A stretch of 64,000 nucleotides of DNA, taken from assembly GCF_025319965.1 (NCBI RefSeq), contig NZ_CP012549.1, positions 1,178,001 through 1,242,000 on the forward strand. The letters run 5' to 3'. The DNA is from Campylobacter sp. RM16187. Its GTDB lineage: Bacteria; Campylobacterota; Campylobacteria; Campylobacterales; Campylobacteraceae. The position numbers were made by a program, and so were the translations under genes. This document shows, in pieces, positions 18,755 through 28,843 of the stretch (positions are counted from its first letter, which is position 1; each line of letters begins with the position of its first letter). The notes below the pieces were generated by a model. That model did no database searches, was not told the DNA's origin, and saw nothing but the letters and a program-made list of their open reading frames with translations.

Positions 18755-19225
18755 TTATGCCTCTTTTGCGCGTGGAAATTTGATAAAAAATAGCAAAAGC
18801 TGAGCGACCATCATCACTTTCATAACAAGCTCGCTTGCTTTGTGCATCTGAAAAAACTCAGGTGTCGTGGTTCCTGCCTCACCCAAAGCCTGCGCGCTTA
18901 GCACGTAAGGTGTAAAATAAAAGACAAAAGATGCAGCCAATGCAAAATTTATAAGCGCAAGCATAAACGAGCTAAATTTTAGAGCAAATTTAGCCTCGCT
19001 TCTAAGAGCAAAAAGCTCGTAAACAAGCGCTAAAATCGCAACCGCCATCAAGACATAGTTAAATTTGACGAAGATATTTGTCATCAAAAGTCCGCTTTGA
19101 AAATGAGTCAAAATTCCATCACCTATGATGCTTTGCGGATAAAAAAGTGTAGGCGCCACAAAGGCTCCGATAGAAATTTCGATGCCGATTAAGGCTGTTA
19201 GAAGCAACAGATATAAACCTTTCAT
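18755..19225 (-). CDS. DUF4149 domain membrane protein
   Basis: A 156-residue, four-segment membrane protein with IEISIGAFVAPTLFYPQSII, MTNIFVKFNYVL and MHKASELVMKVMMVAQ, the recurring DUF4149 blocks (small conserved phenylalanine-rich segments and a terminal FIKFPR). No function is known for the family. It is between prmC and the ThrE genes with gaps of 9 bp each side, so it is probably co-transcribed with them. Confidence 0.75.
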   Translation of the reverse strand: MKGLYLLLLTALIGIEISIGAFVAPTLFYPQSIIGDGILTHFQSGLLMTNIFVKFNYVLMAVAILALVYELFALRSEAKFALKFSSFMLALINFALAASFVFYFTPYVLSAQALGEAGTTTPEFFQMHKASELVMKVMMVAQLLLFFIKFPRAKEA

Positions 19226-19234
19226 ATTTTTCCT

Positions 19235-20056
19235 TTAAATTTGATATTTAAAATTTGCGACAAATCCTCTGTCAAAGCCTGCTAAATCCTTATAAAATTT
19301 AGCATCAAACTTGTTAATTTCAAGAGCTTTTGTCATACTTTCTTTTTGATCGTAACCCATCTCGCAAATGAGGTATTTTACTTTACGATTTCTTGTTTGC
19401 AAGATGATATTTTTTAAAATTTCATCACCGACTTTGCCGCCAAATAGCGCCTCGTGAGGCTCGTTTAGCACGAATTTACTAAGCTCATAGTCCTGCGCTA
19501 TATAAGGAGGGTTTGACACGACCAGATCAAACTCGCCCTTAATCTCATCCATATATGCGCACTTTACGAAATTTATACGCTTTTCTACTCCGAATTTAAC
19601 TGCATTTTTATGCGCTAACTTTAGAGCTTTTTCGCTTATATCGGTTGCGGTTATCAAAGCGTTTGAGTTAAGCGCCAAGCAAACGCTTATAATCCCGCTT
19701 CCAACGCCTATCTCGCAAACTTTTGGCACGTTATACTCGCGCAAAATTTCAAGCGATTTATCAACCAAAATTTCAGTCTCAGGGCGAGGCACTAAAACTC
19801 CGCTTTGAATCTCAAATTCAAACCCGTAAAAGCTAGCCTTGCCGGTTATATACTCAAGCGGCTCATAAGAGGCAAATCTATCAACAAGCGCAAAGTACCC
19901 GCTTTTATCTTCAAGCTCTTTGCTTAAGTTTAAAAATATCCACTCGATACTAACACCAAGATGGTGCATAAGCAAAATTTTAGCCACTCTTGCGGGATTT
20001 TCGCAAACAGATGAAATTTTAGCCGTCGCTAGCCTTAGCGCCTCATCTATTCTCAT
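19235..20056 (-). CDS. prmC: Peptide chain release factor N5-glutamine methyltransferase
   Basis: A 273-residue PrmC (HemK), which methylates the glutamine of the GGQ motif of release factors RF1/RF2. It has the helical N-domain, then the SAM-binding motif CEIGVGSGIISVCLA (about 117-131), and the substrate-glutamine motif NPPY (VSNPPYIAQDY, about 182-192). The neighbouring linker LVPRPETEILVDKSL is also diagnostic. Its start overlaps the M48 protease gene by 14 bp. Confidence 0.95.
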   Translation of the reverse strand: MRIDEALRLATAKISSVCENPARVAKILLMHHLGVSIEWIFLNLSKELEDKSGYFALVDRFASYEPLEYITGKASFYGFEFEIQSGVLVPRPETEILVDKSLEILREYNVPKVCEIGVGSGIISVCLALNSNALITATDISEKALKLAHKNAVKFGVEKRINFVKCAYMDEIKGEFDLVVSNPPYIAQDYELSKFVLNEPHEALFGGKVGDEILKNIILQTRNRKVKYLICEMGYDQKESMTKALEINKFDAKFYKDLAGFDRGFVANFKYQI

Positions 20057-21248
20057 TCTTTAGCTCATTTATACGCTCATAAAGGCTAGGATGAGAGTGA
20101 TATATAAAGGCATAAGCCGGGTGCGATTTAGGAAAGGCTTTATTTTCGCTTGCAAGCTTTTTAAGAGCACTTATCATATCGTCTTTGCTTTTTACGCCTG
20201 CTCCGAATTTATCCGCGCCAAATTCGTTCTTTCTGCTTATGCCTGAGATGATAGGGCTAAAAATGAAGCTAAAAATCGGTGAGAAAAGAAGCAAAAATAC
20301 GATTATTGATCCGCCCGTTTTTTCAAGTCCAAGCGCGCTATATGCAGACGCAGGGATATTTCCAAATAGCGCAAACATCGCTAGTAGCATCACGGCGCTA
20401 ACGGCTATCATCTTAAATAGATCCTTGTGCTTAAAGTGCCCTAGCTCATGGCCTAAAACGGCGATTATCTCATCTAAACTAAGCTTTTTTATAAGCGTGT
20501 CAAAGAGTACCACGCGCTTAGTCGCTCCAAGCCCGCCAAAATAAGCATTAAGCCTGTTATCGCGCTTGCTTGCGTCCATGCTAAACACGCCGCTACTCTT
20601 AAATCCGCAACTATCAAGCAGACCCTCTATCGAGCTTTTAAGCTCACCTTCTTCAAGCGGCTGCATCTTGTTAAAAAGAGGCGCGATTATCGTTGGATAG
20701 ATCAAATTTATGATCAAAACTATCGTAAAGCTAAGCCCAAAAGCCCAAAGCCACCAAAACTCGCCCAGAAAATCGATACAAAGCAAGATAAGCCAAACAA
20801 AAAGCGAACCGAAAACAAGTGTAAGCGCAAGAGCTTTTATGGTATCGATGATAAAAATTTTAGGCGTAGTGTTTGAAAATCCGTGCTTTTTATCCTTCAC
20901 GAAAGTCTCATATATGCCAAACGGAAGCTCGATGATGGAAGATATAACTATAAAACTTATCACAAATATGATATTTTCGCTTATGGAGCCTGTTTTGATA
21001 GTTGCCTCAGCTAAAGCCTTAAGCCCCCAAAATGCCCACACCATAAAAACAGCTAAGTGATATACAAGGTTTGCTATCTGAAATTTTTGGTTTGCGATAG
21101 CTATTTTGGCCGCACTTTTATACTCCTCTTCACTGAGCACTACAGCTTTGTTTTTGCTCTCTTTGGCAATAAAATTTATCTGCAAAAATGCGAGGTAAAT
21201 TTTAACTAAAGTGTATATAAAAAATATGGTTATCAAAAAATTAAACAT
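20043..21248 (-). CDS. M48 (Ste24-type) membrane metalloprotease
   Basis: A 401-residue CAAX-protease-like M48 enzyme with about six or seven membrane segments. The zinc motif HELGH is at residues 267-271 (IIAVLGHELGHFKH), and the downstream glutamate is in the segment SRKNEFGADKFG (ExxxD). The layout matches Ste24/HtpX-related zinc proteases that cut membrane or prenylated substrates; bacterial roles are probably membrane protein quality control. It leads the leftward unit that contains prmC. Confidence 0.87.
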   Translation of the reverse strand: MFNFLITIFFIYTLVKIYLAFLQINFIAKESKNKAVVLSEEEYKSAAKIAIANQKFQIANLVYHLAVFMVWAFWGLKALAEATIKTGSISENIIFVISFIVISSIIELPFGIYETFVKDKKHGFSNTTPKIFIIDTIKALALTLVFGSLFVWLILLCIDFLGEFWWLWAFGLSFTIVLIINLIYPTIIAPLFNKMQPLEEGELKSSIEGLLDSCGFKSSGVFSMDASKRDNRLNAYFGGLGATKRVVLFDTLIKKLSLDEIIAVLGHELGHFKHKDLFKMIAVSAVMLLAMFALFGNIPASAYSALGLEKTGGSIIVFLLLFSPIFSFIFSPIISGISRKNEFGADKFGAGVKSKDDMISALKKLASENKAFPKSHPAYAFIYHSHPSLYERINELKNENR

Positions 21249-21296
21249 CTGTTTCCTTACTTTAAATTTTGCAAAATATTATCAAATTTTGGTAAA

Positions 21297-22670
21297 TTAT
21301 TTCAAAAAGTTGTCGTAAAAACTACTTGCAAAAACGATCAAAATCACAAACGGAATTATATATCTCACATACAAAAACCATACATCAACTATCTTTTTGT
21401 GATTTTCGCTTCCTTGCAGGATTTCAGCCTTTGCTTCATCTTTTAAAACCCAGCCCACAAATATTGCGCAGAGTAAAGATGTAAGCACAAAAAATATCGT
21501 AGCACTTATGGCATCGTAAGCGTCAAAGATATTTTTGCCGAAAATTTTCACGTCGCTTAGCAAATTTGTAGCCATCAAAGAAGGCAAATTTCCAAGCACA
21601 AAAATAGCCGTTAGCACTATCAAAATCGCCATTTTTCGCTCTATCTTCATCTTTTCTTGAAGCGTGGTGATAAGCACCTCGTAAATCGGAAGTGATGTCG
21701 TAAGCGCAGCTATCATAAGCAGCGTAAAAAACGCCACCGCAAAAACGCTTCCAAACGGCATGTGTGAAAATACTATCGGAAGGCTTTTAAACACAAGGCT
21801 AGGACCGCTATCGGGTGTAACTCCAAAGCTAAACAAAGAAGGAAATATCATAAAGCCTGCAAGTACGGCTATGACGGTATTTAAGATACCTGTTATCACT
21901 GAAATTTTAACCAGGGCTTCGTCTTTTTTAACAAAACTTGAAAGCGTGATCATCACGCCAAATCCAAGCGAGAGTGCAAAAAACACTTGCCCTAAAACAT
22001 CGATAAAAAGCTTCATACTTATCTTTGAAAAGTCAGGCGTTAGATAAAATTTAATTCCCTCCATAGCGCCTTCAAGAGTGATATTTTTAATCACCATGGT
22101 AATCATAAGCAAAAACAGTATCGGCATGAGATATTTCGCCGCCTTTTCGATACCGTCAACCGCACCTTGCGTCAAGATGATGTAATTTACCATAACAAAA
22201 ACCAAGGCAGCAAAGCTAACGGCAAGCGGGTTGCTTACGATGTTTTGCTCGTAAAATGCGCTAGTCGTAGCAAAATCAACAACTTTTGAGAGATCAAGTA
22301 TGCCAAATACGATCTGCGCGATGTAGTTTAGCACCCAACCGCCTATAACCATATAATAAGCCATAATCCCAAAAGCACCAAGCAAGCTCATATAGCCCAC
22401 AGCTTGCCAAATTTTAGATATCTTTTTGCCGTTTAGAGATCCGCTAAAAGCGTCTATAACGTTTACTTTAAGGCGCCTTCCGATAGCGTTTTCAACCAAG
22501 ATCATAGGAATTCCTATGACGATCATAGCTATACAAAAGGTAAGCACATACGCCCCGCCTCCGTTTTGACCGACCAGATAAGGAAAACGCCAAGTCGCGC
22601 CAAATCCCACAGTAGCGCCCGCAACAGCAAGTATATAAGTAAGTCTTGAGCTCCAAGATCTTCTTTTCAT
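21297..22670 (-). CDS. Neurotransmitter:sodium symporter (NSS) family transporter
   Basis: A 457-residue LeuT-fold transporter, starting WSSRLTYILAVAGATVGFGATWRFPYLVGQNGGGAY, which is the NSS N-terminal signature around the sodium sites (unwound TM1 and the WRFPY motif). It has about 11-12 membrane segments. It is smaller than SLC6 transporters, as usual in bacteria, and imports an amino acid with Na+; the substrate is unknown. A second, different NSS gene is at 35402-36715. A TATAAT box in the gap suggests its own promoter besides any read-through from the BCCT gene. Confidence 0.9.
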   Translation of the reverse strand: MKRRSWSSRLTYILAVAGATVGFGATWRFPYLVGQNGGGAYVLTFCIAMIVIGIPMILVENAIGRRLKVNVIDAFSGSLNGKKISKIWQAVGYMSLLGAFGIMAYYMVIGGWVLNYIAQIVFGILDLSKVVDFATTSAFYEQNIVSNPLAVSFAALVFVMVNYIILTQGAVDGIEKAAKYLMPILFLLMITMVIKNITLEGAMEGIKFYLTPDFSKISMKLFIDVLGQVFFALSLGFGVMITLSSFVKKDEALVKISVITGILNTVIAVLAGFMIFPSLFSFGVTPDSGPSLVFKSLPIVFSHMPFGSVFAVAFFTLLMIAALTTSLPIYEVLITTLQEKMKIERKMAILIVLTAIFVLGNLPSLMATNLLSDVKIFGKNIFDAYDAISATIFFVLTSLLCAIFVGWVLKDEAKAEILQGSENHKKIVDVWFLYVRYIIPFVILIVFASSFYDNFLK

Positions 22671-22694
22671 AAATCATCCTTCAAAAAAAGGGTG

Positions 22695-22700
22695 ATTATA
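22695..22700 (-). promoter_or_regulatory. -10 box for the NSS transporter gene
   Basis: ATTATA on the + strand (TATAAT on minus) lies 25 bp before the NSS start, in the 53-bp gap after the BCCT gene; no -35 is obvious. Confidence 0.45.
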
Positions 22701-22723
22701 TAAAAATTTACTTAAATTTAAGC

Positions 22724-24673
22724 CTACACGCCTCTAATCGTATGCAAAAACTGCATATGTTTGCGGTACTGCTCGACCACGTCATTTATGATAGTAGCCT
22801 CGCTCCAGCCCAGTATATCATAGTCCTGCCCACCCTCTTTTAAAAACACCTCAGCTCTGTAGTATAAATCATTTCCGTCAAGCGCACTAGTATAGTCAGG
22901 GCTCTCTCTGCGAACGAGTTTTACTCCGTAACTAAAATCCATCTCATCGCCAAGCCCGACGGTTAAATTTATAAAATTTCGCTTTTCGTCCTTTGAAATT
23001 TTAGCCTGCAAGCCGTTTTTCTCAAATTCAGCCCTCACCTCCTCAAAGACCTTTTCGATAACCTCGCTTATAAATTTGTCCGCATTTTTCTTATTAGGTA
23101 GCGATATGATCGTCTTTAGCCTCTCTTGCCAAGTTTTAGACATCTCAGAAACGGGCATGTTGGCTAAATTTCTGCTTTGCTTTTTAAGAAGATCTACTCT
23201 AAGAGCTTTAAAAAGTCCGTAAATCGCAAACAAAAGCGCGATCGTAAATGGCAAAGCCGAGGCTATCGTCATAGCTTGAAGCGAGGCTAGTCCGCCGCCA
23301 AGCATAAGAAAACAAGATACAACGCCTATCGCAAGCCCCCAGAAAATTTTCTGCCAAAGAGGAGTGTTGTCTTTGCCGTTTGAGCAAAGCATATTCATAA
23401 TCATCGCCGCAGAGTCAGCCGAAGTGATGAAAAATATAGCAATCATTAGCACGGCTATGACGCCAAGCATGCTTGAAAATTTAAAGCTATCTAGAAACAT
23501 AAATAGCGCTGACGCTGAGTCTGAATTTGCAACCTCAGCAAGCTCGCTAAAGCCGTTTTGAACGAGAGTTATCGCGCTATTTCCAAAAAAGGTCATCCAC
23601 ATAAAAGTAAATCCTGTAGGAACTAAAAGCGCGCCCACGACAAACTCCCTTATCGTTCTTCCTTTTGAAATCCTAGCGATAAAAAGTCCCACAAAAGGCG
23701 ACCAAGATAGCCACCAAGCCCAGTAAAGCAAGGTCCAGCCGCCAAGCCAAGAGCTGTTTGCCTTCTGATAAGCGTAGAGGTTAAATGTGTTTGAGATGAG
23801 CGTGGATACGTAGTTGCCGCTATTTTGCACGAGTCTTTGAAGAAGATCGGTAGTGTTGCCTAAAAACAAGATAAAAAGCATAAATATAATAGCCATGATG
23901 ATGTTTGAATTTGAAAGAATTTTTATGCCTTTATCCACTCCGCTTGCCGCTGAAATCGTAGCTAGCAGACACAACACTACAAGCAAAGCTATATGCATGC
24001 TAGGCGCGCCAAATACGTGAGTAAGCCCTGCATTTACCTGCACGACTCCGTACCCAAGAGAGGTAGCCACTCCAAAAAGCGTCGCAACTACGGCAAAAAC
24101 ATCTATCACATCGCCTATCTTGCCGTAAATTCGCTCGCCTATAAGCGGATAAAATGCCGATCTGAGCGTAAGAGGTAGGTTGTGTCTATACGCAAAAAAG
24201 GCAAGTATGAGTGCTACGATAGCGTAAGTCGCCCAAGCGCCGACACCCCAGTGAAAGAAGGTGATGTTCATCGCAAGTTTTGCAGCTTCCATGCTTTTAG
24301 GCTCGCCGACTGGGGGATTAAGATAGTGCATAAGCGGTTCGCTAACGCCAAAAAATACAAGCCCTATACCCATACCTGCAGCAAAGAGCATGCCAAACCA
24401 AGATAAATTTGTGTATTCGGGCTTTGAGTGATCGGCTCCAAGTTTAATATCTCCAAATTTGCTAAATCCAAGCATGATTACCGAAAGCACGATGATGGCG
24501 ATAGCAAGCACATAAAACCAGCCGAATTTGATAGTAATGAAATCTTGCATAGATTTAAAAAATTTGCTTGAGTATGCAGGAAAAAGAACCGAAAAAATCG
24601 CAATCACAAATATGATAAAAACCGAAGGATAAAAGACAGAGGTGTTAAATTTCGAGTTTTTTATAAAAGTCAT
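22724..24673 (-). CDS. BCCT-family betaine/carnitine/choline transporter
   Basis: A 649-residue BCCT transporter with 12 membrane segments. The aromatic box region WAWWLSWSPFVGLFIARISKGRTIREF and the glycine-rich TM3 segment WFGMLFAAGMGIGLVFFGVSEPLMHY (shown here in part: GMGIGLVFFGVSEPL) are characteristic. It takes up quaternary amines such as betaine or choline, usually with sodium or protons. After TM12 there is a cytosolic tail of about 130 residues, as in BetT, where the tail senses osmotic stress. A TATAAT box at 24738-24743 is a likely promoter. Confidence 0.92.
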   Translation of the reverse strand: MTFIKNSKFNTSVFYPSVFIIFVIAIFSVLFPAYSSKFFKSMQDFITIKFGWFYVLAIAIIVLSVIMLGFSKFGDIKLGADHSKPEYTNLSWFGMLFAAGMGIGLVFFGVSEPLMHYLNPPVGEPKSMEAAKLAMNITFFHWGVGAWATYAIVALILAFFAYRHNLPLTLRSAFYPLIGERIYGKIGDVIDVFAVVATLFGVATSLGYGVVQVNAGLTHVFGAPSMHIALLVVLCLLATISAASGVDKGIKILSNSNIIMAIIFMLFILFLGNTTDLLQRLVQNSGNYVSTLISNTFNLYAYQKANSSWLGGWTLLYWAWWLSWSPFVGLFIARISKGRTIREFVVGALLVPTGFTFMWMTFFGNSAITLVQNGFSELAEVANSDSASALFMFLDSFKFSSMLGVIAVLMIAIFFITSADSAAMIMNMLCSNGKDNTPLWQKIFWGLAIGVVSCFLMLGGGLASLQAMTIASALPFTIALLFAIYGLFKALRVDLLKKQSRNLANMPVSEMSKTWQERLKTIISLPNKKNADKFISEVIEKVFEEVRAEFEKNGLQAKISKDEKRNFINLTVGLGDEMDFSYGVKLVRRESPDYTSALDGNDLYYRAEVFLKEGGQDYDILGWSEATIINDVVEQYRKHMQFLHTIRGV

Positions 24674-25032
24674 GGATCTCCTTGTTTATTTTAAGACTGC
24701 TTTTAACTTACTTGAATTTTGTAAATAAGTCAAATAAATTATAAATGTAAAGCGTATTAAATCCTTAAATTTAGGGAAAGCAAAAGCTAAATTTATTCTG
24801 TCTAAATTTTAATATAAGTGGTATAAATTTGAATTTGTATAAATTTCCAAATTTTGCTTTTAGGCTCTGTTTTAGGATATAAATTAAATTTAGCGGCTTT
24901 AAATTTCAATCTTGAGATTTGTAAAATTTGAAATTTTTAAAATTCTAATCAATATTTTTTATTATTTAAGAAATATTTTATTTTAAATAAGTATAATTCC
25001 GAAATAATAAATTTTATTAAAAGGAAAAAATT
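24674..25032. other. 359-bp divergent promoter region between the BCCT gene and katA
   Basis: Very AT-rich and without a plausible gene. It holds a minus-strand TATAAT (24738-24743) serving the BCCT gene 65 bp before its start, and the katA promoter with a flanking inverted repeat near its right end. Nothing else is recognised in the middle 200 bp. Confidence 0.6.
24962..24997 (+). promoter_or_regulatory. katA promoter (-10 TATAAT) with upstream inverted repeat
   Basis: TATAAT at 24992-24997 lies 35 bp before the katA ATG. Directly upstream is an inverted repeat, TTATTTAA at 24962-24969 and TTAAATAA at 24983-24990, separated by 13 bp. Campylobacter katA is known to be repressed by the peroxide regulator PerR, so this repeat is a candidate operator, but I cannot match it to a defined PerR box. 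Confidence 0.4.
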
Positions 25033-26463
25033 ATGAGACAACTAACAACTACTTCAGGCAATCCAATCGCCGACAACCAAAACTCGCTAACGGCAGGTGC
25101 TCGTGGCGGCGTTATGATGCAAGATTATCAACTAATCGAAAAACTTGCTCACCAAAACAGAGAGAGAATACCTGAAAGAACGGTTCACGCTAAAGGTAGC
25201 GGTGCATACGGAGTACTTGAGATAACTAACGACATATCTAAATATACAAAGGCTAAAGTTCTTCAAAAAGGTGAAAAGACAAAGCTATTTTTACGCTTTT
25301 CAACAGTTGCAGGCGAAGCAGGAGCTGCGGATGCAGAGCGCGACGTAAGAGGATTTGCGATCAAATTTTATACAAAAGAAGGCAACTGGGACTTAGTAGG
25401 AAACAACACACCTATATTTTTCTTAAGAGATGCTTACAAATTCCCTGATTTCATCCATACTCAAAAGAGAGATCCTCGCACACACTTGCGTTCAAACGAA
25501 GCGGCCTGGGATTTTTGGAGCTTGAGCCCTGAAACACTTCACCAAGTAACGATCCTAATGAGCGATAGAGGAATTCCTGCGAGCTACCGCGAAATGCACG
25601 GATTTGGAAGCCACACTTATAGCTTAATCAATAAAGACGGCGAGAGATTTTGGGTTAAATTTCACTTCAAATCACGCCAAGGAATTAAAAATTTAACCAA
25701 CAAAGAAGCTGCTAATATCGTTGCAAACGACAGAGAGAGCCACCAAAGAGATCTTTACGAAAATATCGAAAAAGGAAATTTCCCAAGCTGGGATTTCAAG
25801 ATCCAAATCATGACTGACGAGCAAGCTAAAAAACTACCTTTCAGCCCGTTTGACTTAACTAAAACATGGTCTCATAAGGATTTCCCACTGATTGAAGTAG
25901 GCGTTATGACTCTAAATGAAAACCCTAAAAACTACTTCAACGAGGTTGAACAAGCGGCATTTAGCCCGTCAAACATAGTTCCTGGTATAAGCTTTAGTCC
26001 TGATAAGATGCTTCAAGCTAGAATTTTCAGCTATCCTGACGCTCAAAGATACAGAATCGGAACTCACTATGCACAACTTAAAGTTAATCAACCTATAAAC
26101 GAAATAGGCACTTATACAGTTGGCGGCGCTATGAATAACGGCATGTACGAGATCGAAGACAAGGCTTACTACGAGCCAAACAGCTTTGGCGGCGCTAAAG
26201 AAAACGCTGATTTCTTAGAGCCTGATATGCAACTTGAAGGCGTGATGAAAAGATATAACCACAGAGATGAGGATAGCGATTATTACAGCCAACCAAGAGA
26301 TCTGTTTAACTTAATGAACGACTGCCAAAAATCTCAGCTATTTAACAACATAGCAGAGAGCATGTGCGGAGTTAGCGACTTCATAGTTGAGCGCGCACTT
26401 GGACATTTTGAGAAAATTTCACCGGCTTATGCAGCAGGCGTCAAAGCTGCACTTAAGAAATAA
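25033..26463 (+). CDS. katA: Catalase KatA (clade 3 small-subunit heme catalase)
   Basis: A 476-residue monofunctional catalase, which breaks H2O2 into water and O2. The catalytic histidine region is [12 protein letters not shown], followed by [21 protein letters not shown]. The distal asparagine is in [15 protein letters not shown], and the proximal heme tyrosine is in [12 protein letters not shown]. The size fits the small-subunit clade. No signal peptide is seen, so it is cytosolic. The ankyrin gene begins 3 bp after its stop, and in C. jejuni the equivalent pair (Cj1385-Cj1386) works together in H2O2 defence. Confidence 0.97.
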   Translation: MRQLTTTSGNPIADNQNSLTAGARGGVMMQDYQLIEKLAHQNRERIPERTVHAKGSGAYGVLEITNDISKYTKAKVLQKGEKTKLFLRFSTVAGEAGAADAERDVRGFAIKFYTKEGNWDLVGNNTPIFFLRDAYKFPDFIHTQKRDPRTHLRSNEAAWDFWSLSPETLHQVTILMSDRGIPASYREMHGFGSHTYSLINKDGERFWVKFHFKSRQGIKNLTNKEAANIVANDRESHQRDLYENIEKGNFPSWDFKIQIMTDEQAKKLPFSPFDLTKTWSHKDFPLIEVGVMTLNENPKNYFNEVEQAAFSPSNIVPGISFSPDKMLQARIFSYPDAQRYRIGTHYAQLKVNQPINEIGTYTVGGAMNNGMYEIEDKAYYEPNSFGGAKENADFLEPDMQLEGVMKRYNHRDEDSDYYSQPRDLFNLMNDCQKSQLFNNIAESMCGVSDFIVERALGHFEKISPAYAAGVKAALKK

Positions 26464-26466
26464 GCT

Positions 26467-26958
26467 ATGAACGATCAAAATTTAGAGATTAGCAAAGAAG
26501 AAGAGGCAAGGTATAACGAACTTTGCCTCATGGCGCTTGATTTTGCAAGAAAAGATGAAGCTAGCGAGCTTGAAAAGATGATCAAGGCTGGGCTAAATGT
26601 GAATTTAAAATCCGCTAAAGGCGATACGCTCCTCATGCTTGCAAGCTATAATAACGCCATAAATACGGTAAAAATGCTAATTGCAAACGGTGCACAGGTA
26701 GATGAGCGAAACGACAGAGGTCAAACGCCTCTTGCAGGAGCTGCATTTAAGGGATACTTAGACGTAGTAAAAGCTCTGGTTGAGGCGGGTGCGGACATAA
26801 ACGCAAATAACGGAATGGGTGCAACGCCTCATACCTTTGCCGTGATGTTTGGTAGAACCCAAGTCGCAAAATATCTACTAGCCGCAAATAAAAAGCCAAG
26901 CCTGCTAGCTAAGATAAGCTCAAATTTGCTATCTCTTTTTAGTAAGAAGGCTTCATAA
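26467..26958 (+). CDS. Ankyrin-repeat protein, KatA partner
   Basis: A 163-residue cytosolic protein with about three ankyrin repeats (GDTLLMLASYNNAINTVKML, GQTPLAGAAFKGYLDVVKAL, GATPHTFAVMFGRTQVAKYL). It starts 3 bp after katA and so is co-transcribed and probably coupled. The C. jejuni homologue Cj1386 was reported to help heme reach KatA, so the same role is expected here. A strong terminator follows. Confidence 0.88.
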   Translation: MNDQNLEISKEEEARYNELCLMALDFARKDEASELEKMIKAGLNVNLKSAKGDTLLMLASYNNAINTVKMLIANGAQVDERNDRGQTPLAGAAFKGYLDVVKALVEAGADINANNGMGATPHTFAVMFGRTQVAKYLLAANKKPSLLAKISSNLLSLFSKKAS

Positions 26959-26964
26959 CATTCC

Positions 26965-26996
26965 AAATTTAAGAGAGTTTCGGCTCTCTTAAATTT
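26965..26996 (+). terminator. Terminator after the katA-ankyrin pair
   Basis: A perfect 13-bp stem, AAATTTAAGAGAG at 26965-26977 and CTCTCTTAAATTT at 26984-26996, with a 6-nt loop. It is followed by a T-rich stretch. Confidence 0.8.
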
Positions 26997-27145
26997 CTAT
27001 TTACTTAAAAACTCATACTATAAAACATTTTTAAAGATTAGATAAAAATATTATATTTATAATAAGATTGTGTAATTTTAGTAAATTTTCATATTCTTTT
27101 TACATAGTTAATACTATTTTATAAAATTTTAAAGATCATTTTAAT

Positions 27146-27151
27146 TATAAT
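27146..27151 (+). promoter_or_regulatory. -10 box for cstA
   Basis: TATAAT, 31 bp before the cstA start. A good ribosome-binding site (AAGGAG) lies 5-6 bp before the ATG. No -35 is clear. The rest of the 223-bp gap back to ankyrin is AT-rich with nothing else seen. Confidence 0.5.
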
Positions 27152-27181
27152 CTCTCTAAATTCTAAGCAAAAGGAGATTGT

Positions 27182-28843
27182 ATGAACTCTTTAATCCTCA
27201 TGTTTATAGGCTTTGCAGCCTTTATAGCTGGATTTTTTATATACTCGAAATTTATAGCCGAAAAGATACTAAGGCTTGATCCGAATTTCAAAACTCCATC
27301 AAATGAATTTGAAGATGGGGTAGATTACGTTCCTACGAATAAATTTGTATTATGGGGACATCACTTTACCTCTGTTGCCGGTGCTGCACCTATTGTAGGG
27401 CCTGCTATTGCCGTTATTTGGGGCTGGGCGCCTGCATTTTTATGGGTTATACTAGGAACGGTGTTCTTCGCAGGAGTTCATGATATGAGTGCAATTTGGG
27501 CAAGCGTGAGAAATAAAGGCTACTCAATAGGTACGATTTCAGGTCAAATTCTAAGCAAACGTGCCAGAAGCCTTATGATGGTAGTTATATTCTTACTGTT
27601 ACTTATGGTCAATGCCGTATTTGCCGTTGTAATCGCAGGAATGATGATAAAAACTCCATCAGCGGTAGTTCCAGTATGGGGTGCTTTGGTGGTTGCATTT
27701 TTTATAGGTCAAGCCATATACAAATTTAAATTAAATTTGCCTTTGGTTTCTTTAGTAGGTGTTATTGCGCTATATTTTCTGATATATATAGGACCTAGTA
27801 TGCCGGTATCTTTACCAGACAATGTGCTTGGACTAGATGCCAATGCCGCTTGGATCTTGATTTTATTTATCTACGCAGCAGTTGCTTCTATGCTTCCGGT
27901 TTGGATGCTGCTTCAACCAAGAGATTACATAAACGGCCTTCAGCTATTTGTAGGACTTATAGCTCTTTATGTATCTTTTATTGTAGTATCTCCTGATATA
28001 GTCGCTCCGGCATTTAATTCAAATTTACCTGCCGGAACTCCATCTATGTTCCCTCTACTTTTTGTAACTATAGCTTGTGGTGCGATTTCAGGATTTCATG
28101 GCTTAGTTTCAACAGGAACTACGGCAAAACAGATAAAGAGCGAGCCTGATGCTAGATTTGTAGGATACTTCGGAGCTATAGGAGAAGGATTACTAGCACT
28201 CGCCGCCATCCTTGCAGTAACTGCAGGCTTTGCAAGCTTGGCTGAGTGGGAAGCCGTATATAGTGCATTTGGTAAAGGCGGAATAGGAGCTTTTATAGAC
28301 GGCGGAGGCAAAATTATGAGTATGGGCATAGGGCTAAGTCCTGAGCTCTCGGCTACTATGCTAACAGTTATGGCGGCTTTATTTGCCGGAACCACTATGG
28401 ATACTGGAGTTAGGCTTCAAAGATATATCTTTCAAGAGTGGGGAGAGGTGTATAATATAAACATATTTAAAAACGGAAATATAGCTACTCTTTTTGCGGT
28501 AGGATCTTGCTTGCTTCTTGCATTTGGAGCGGGTGGAATCGATGGTAAAGGAGGTATGATAATATGGCCGTTATTTGGTACCACAAACCAACTTATGGCA
28601 GGGCTTACTCTGCTAATTATCACAGTTATGGTAATGAGACAAAAAAGCGCTATAAGATACACTCTGATACCTTTAGTATTCTTACTTTTTGTTACAATAG
28701 CGGGACTACTATTGCAGCTTGTAAGTTTTTACAATAAAGGAAATTGGCTTTTAATCTTCCTTGATTGTATTATATTAATCGCTACTATAATGGTCTGCTT
28801 AGAGAGCTTTGCTATCCTCAAGAAAGAATTTGTAAAAAAATGA
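27182..28843 (+). CDS. cstA: CstA-family carbon starvation protein / pyruvate or peptide transporter (short type)
   Basis: A 553-residue CstA-family membrane protein of about 13-15 segments, with WGHHFTSVAGAAPIVGPAIA and the signature GAGVHD-like FFAGVHDMSAIWASVR. It is shorter than the roughly 700-residue CstA found in E. coli and C. jejuni, consistent with a distinct clade. Family members import pyruvate or peptides, often under carbon limitation. Its last codon overlaps the start of the CC-tail gene (ATGA at 28840-28843), and an ArsA-like ATPase follows, so three proteins are made together. Confidence 0.88.
   Translation: MNSLILMFIGFAAFIAGFFIYSKFIAEKILRLDPNFKTPSNEFEDGVDYVPTNKFVLWGHHFTSVAGAAPIVGPAIAVIWGWAPAFLWVILGTVFFAGVHDMSAIWASVRNKGYSIGTISGQILSKRARSLMMVVIFLLLLMVNAVFAVVIAGMMIKTPSAVVPVWGALVVAFFIGQAIYKFKLNLPLVSLVGVIALYFLIYIGPSMPVSLPDNVLGLDANAAWILILFIYAAVASMLPVWMLLQPRDYINGLQLFVGLIALYVSFIVVSPDIVAPAFNSNLPAGTPSMFPLLFVTIACGAISGFHGLVSTGTTAKQIKSEPDARFVGYFGAIGEGLLALAAILAVTAGFASLAEWEAVYSAFGKGGIGAFIDGGGKIMSMGIGLSPELSATMLTVMAALFAGTTMDTGVRLQRYIFQEWGEVYNINIFKNGNIATLFAVGSCLLLAFGAGGIDGKGGMIIWPLFGTTNQLMAGLTLLIITVMVMRQKSAIRYTLIPLVFLLFVTIAGLLLQLVSFYNKGNWLLIFLDCIILIATIMVCLESFAILKKEFVKK

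Noticed and set aside
24674-25032. Small RNA or missed gene in the katA upstream gap
   Set aside because: No open frame with a start and ribosome site, and no terminator-like hairpin for a separate RNA was found.
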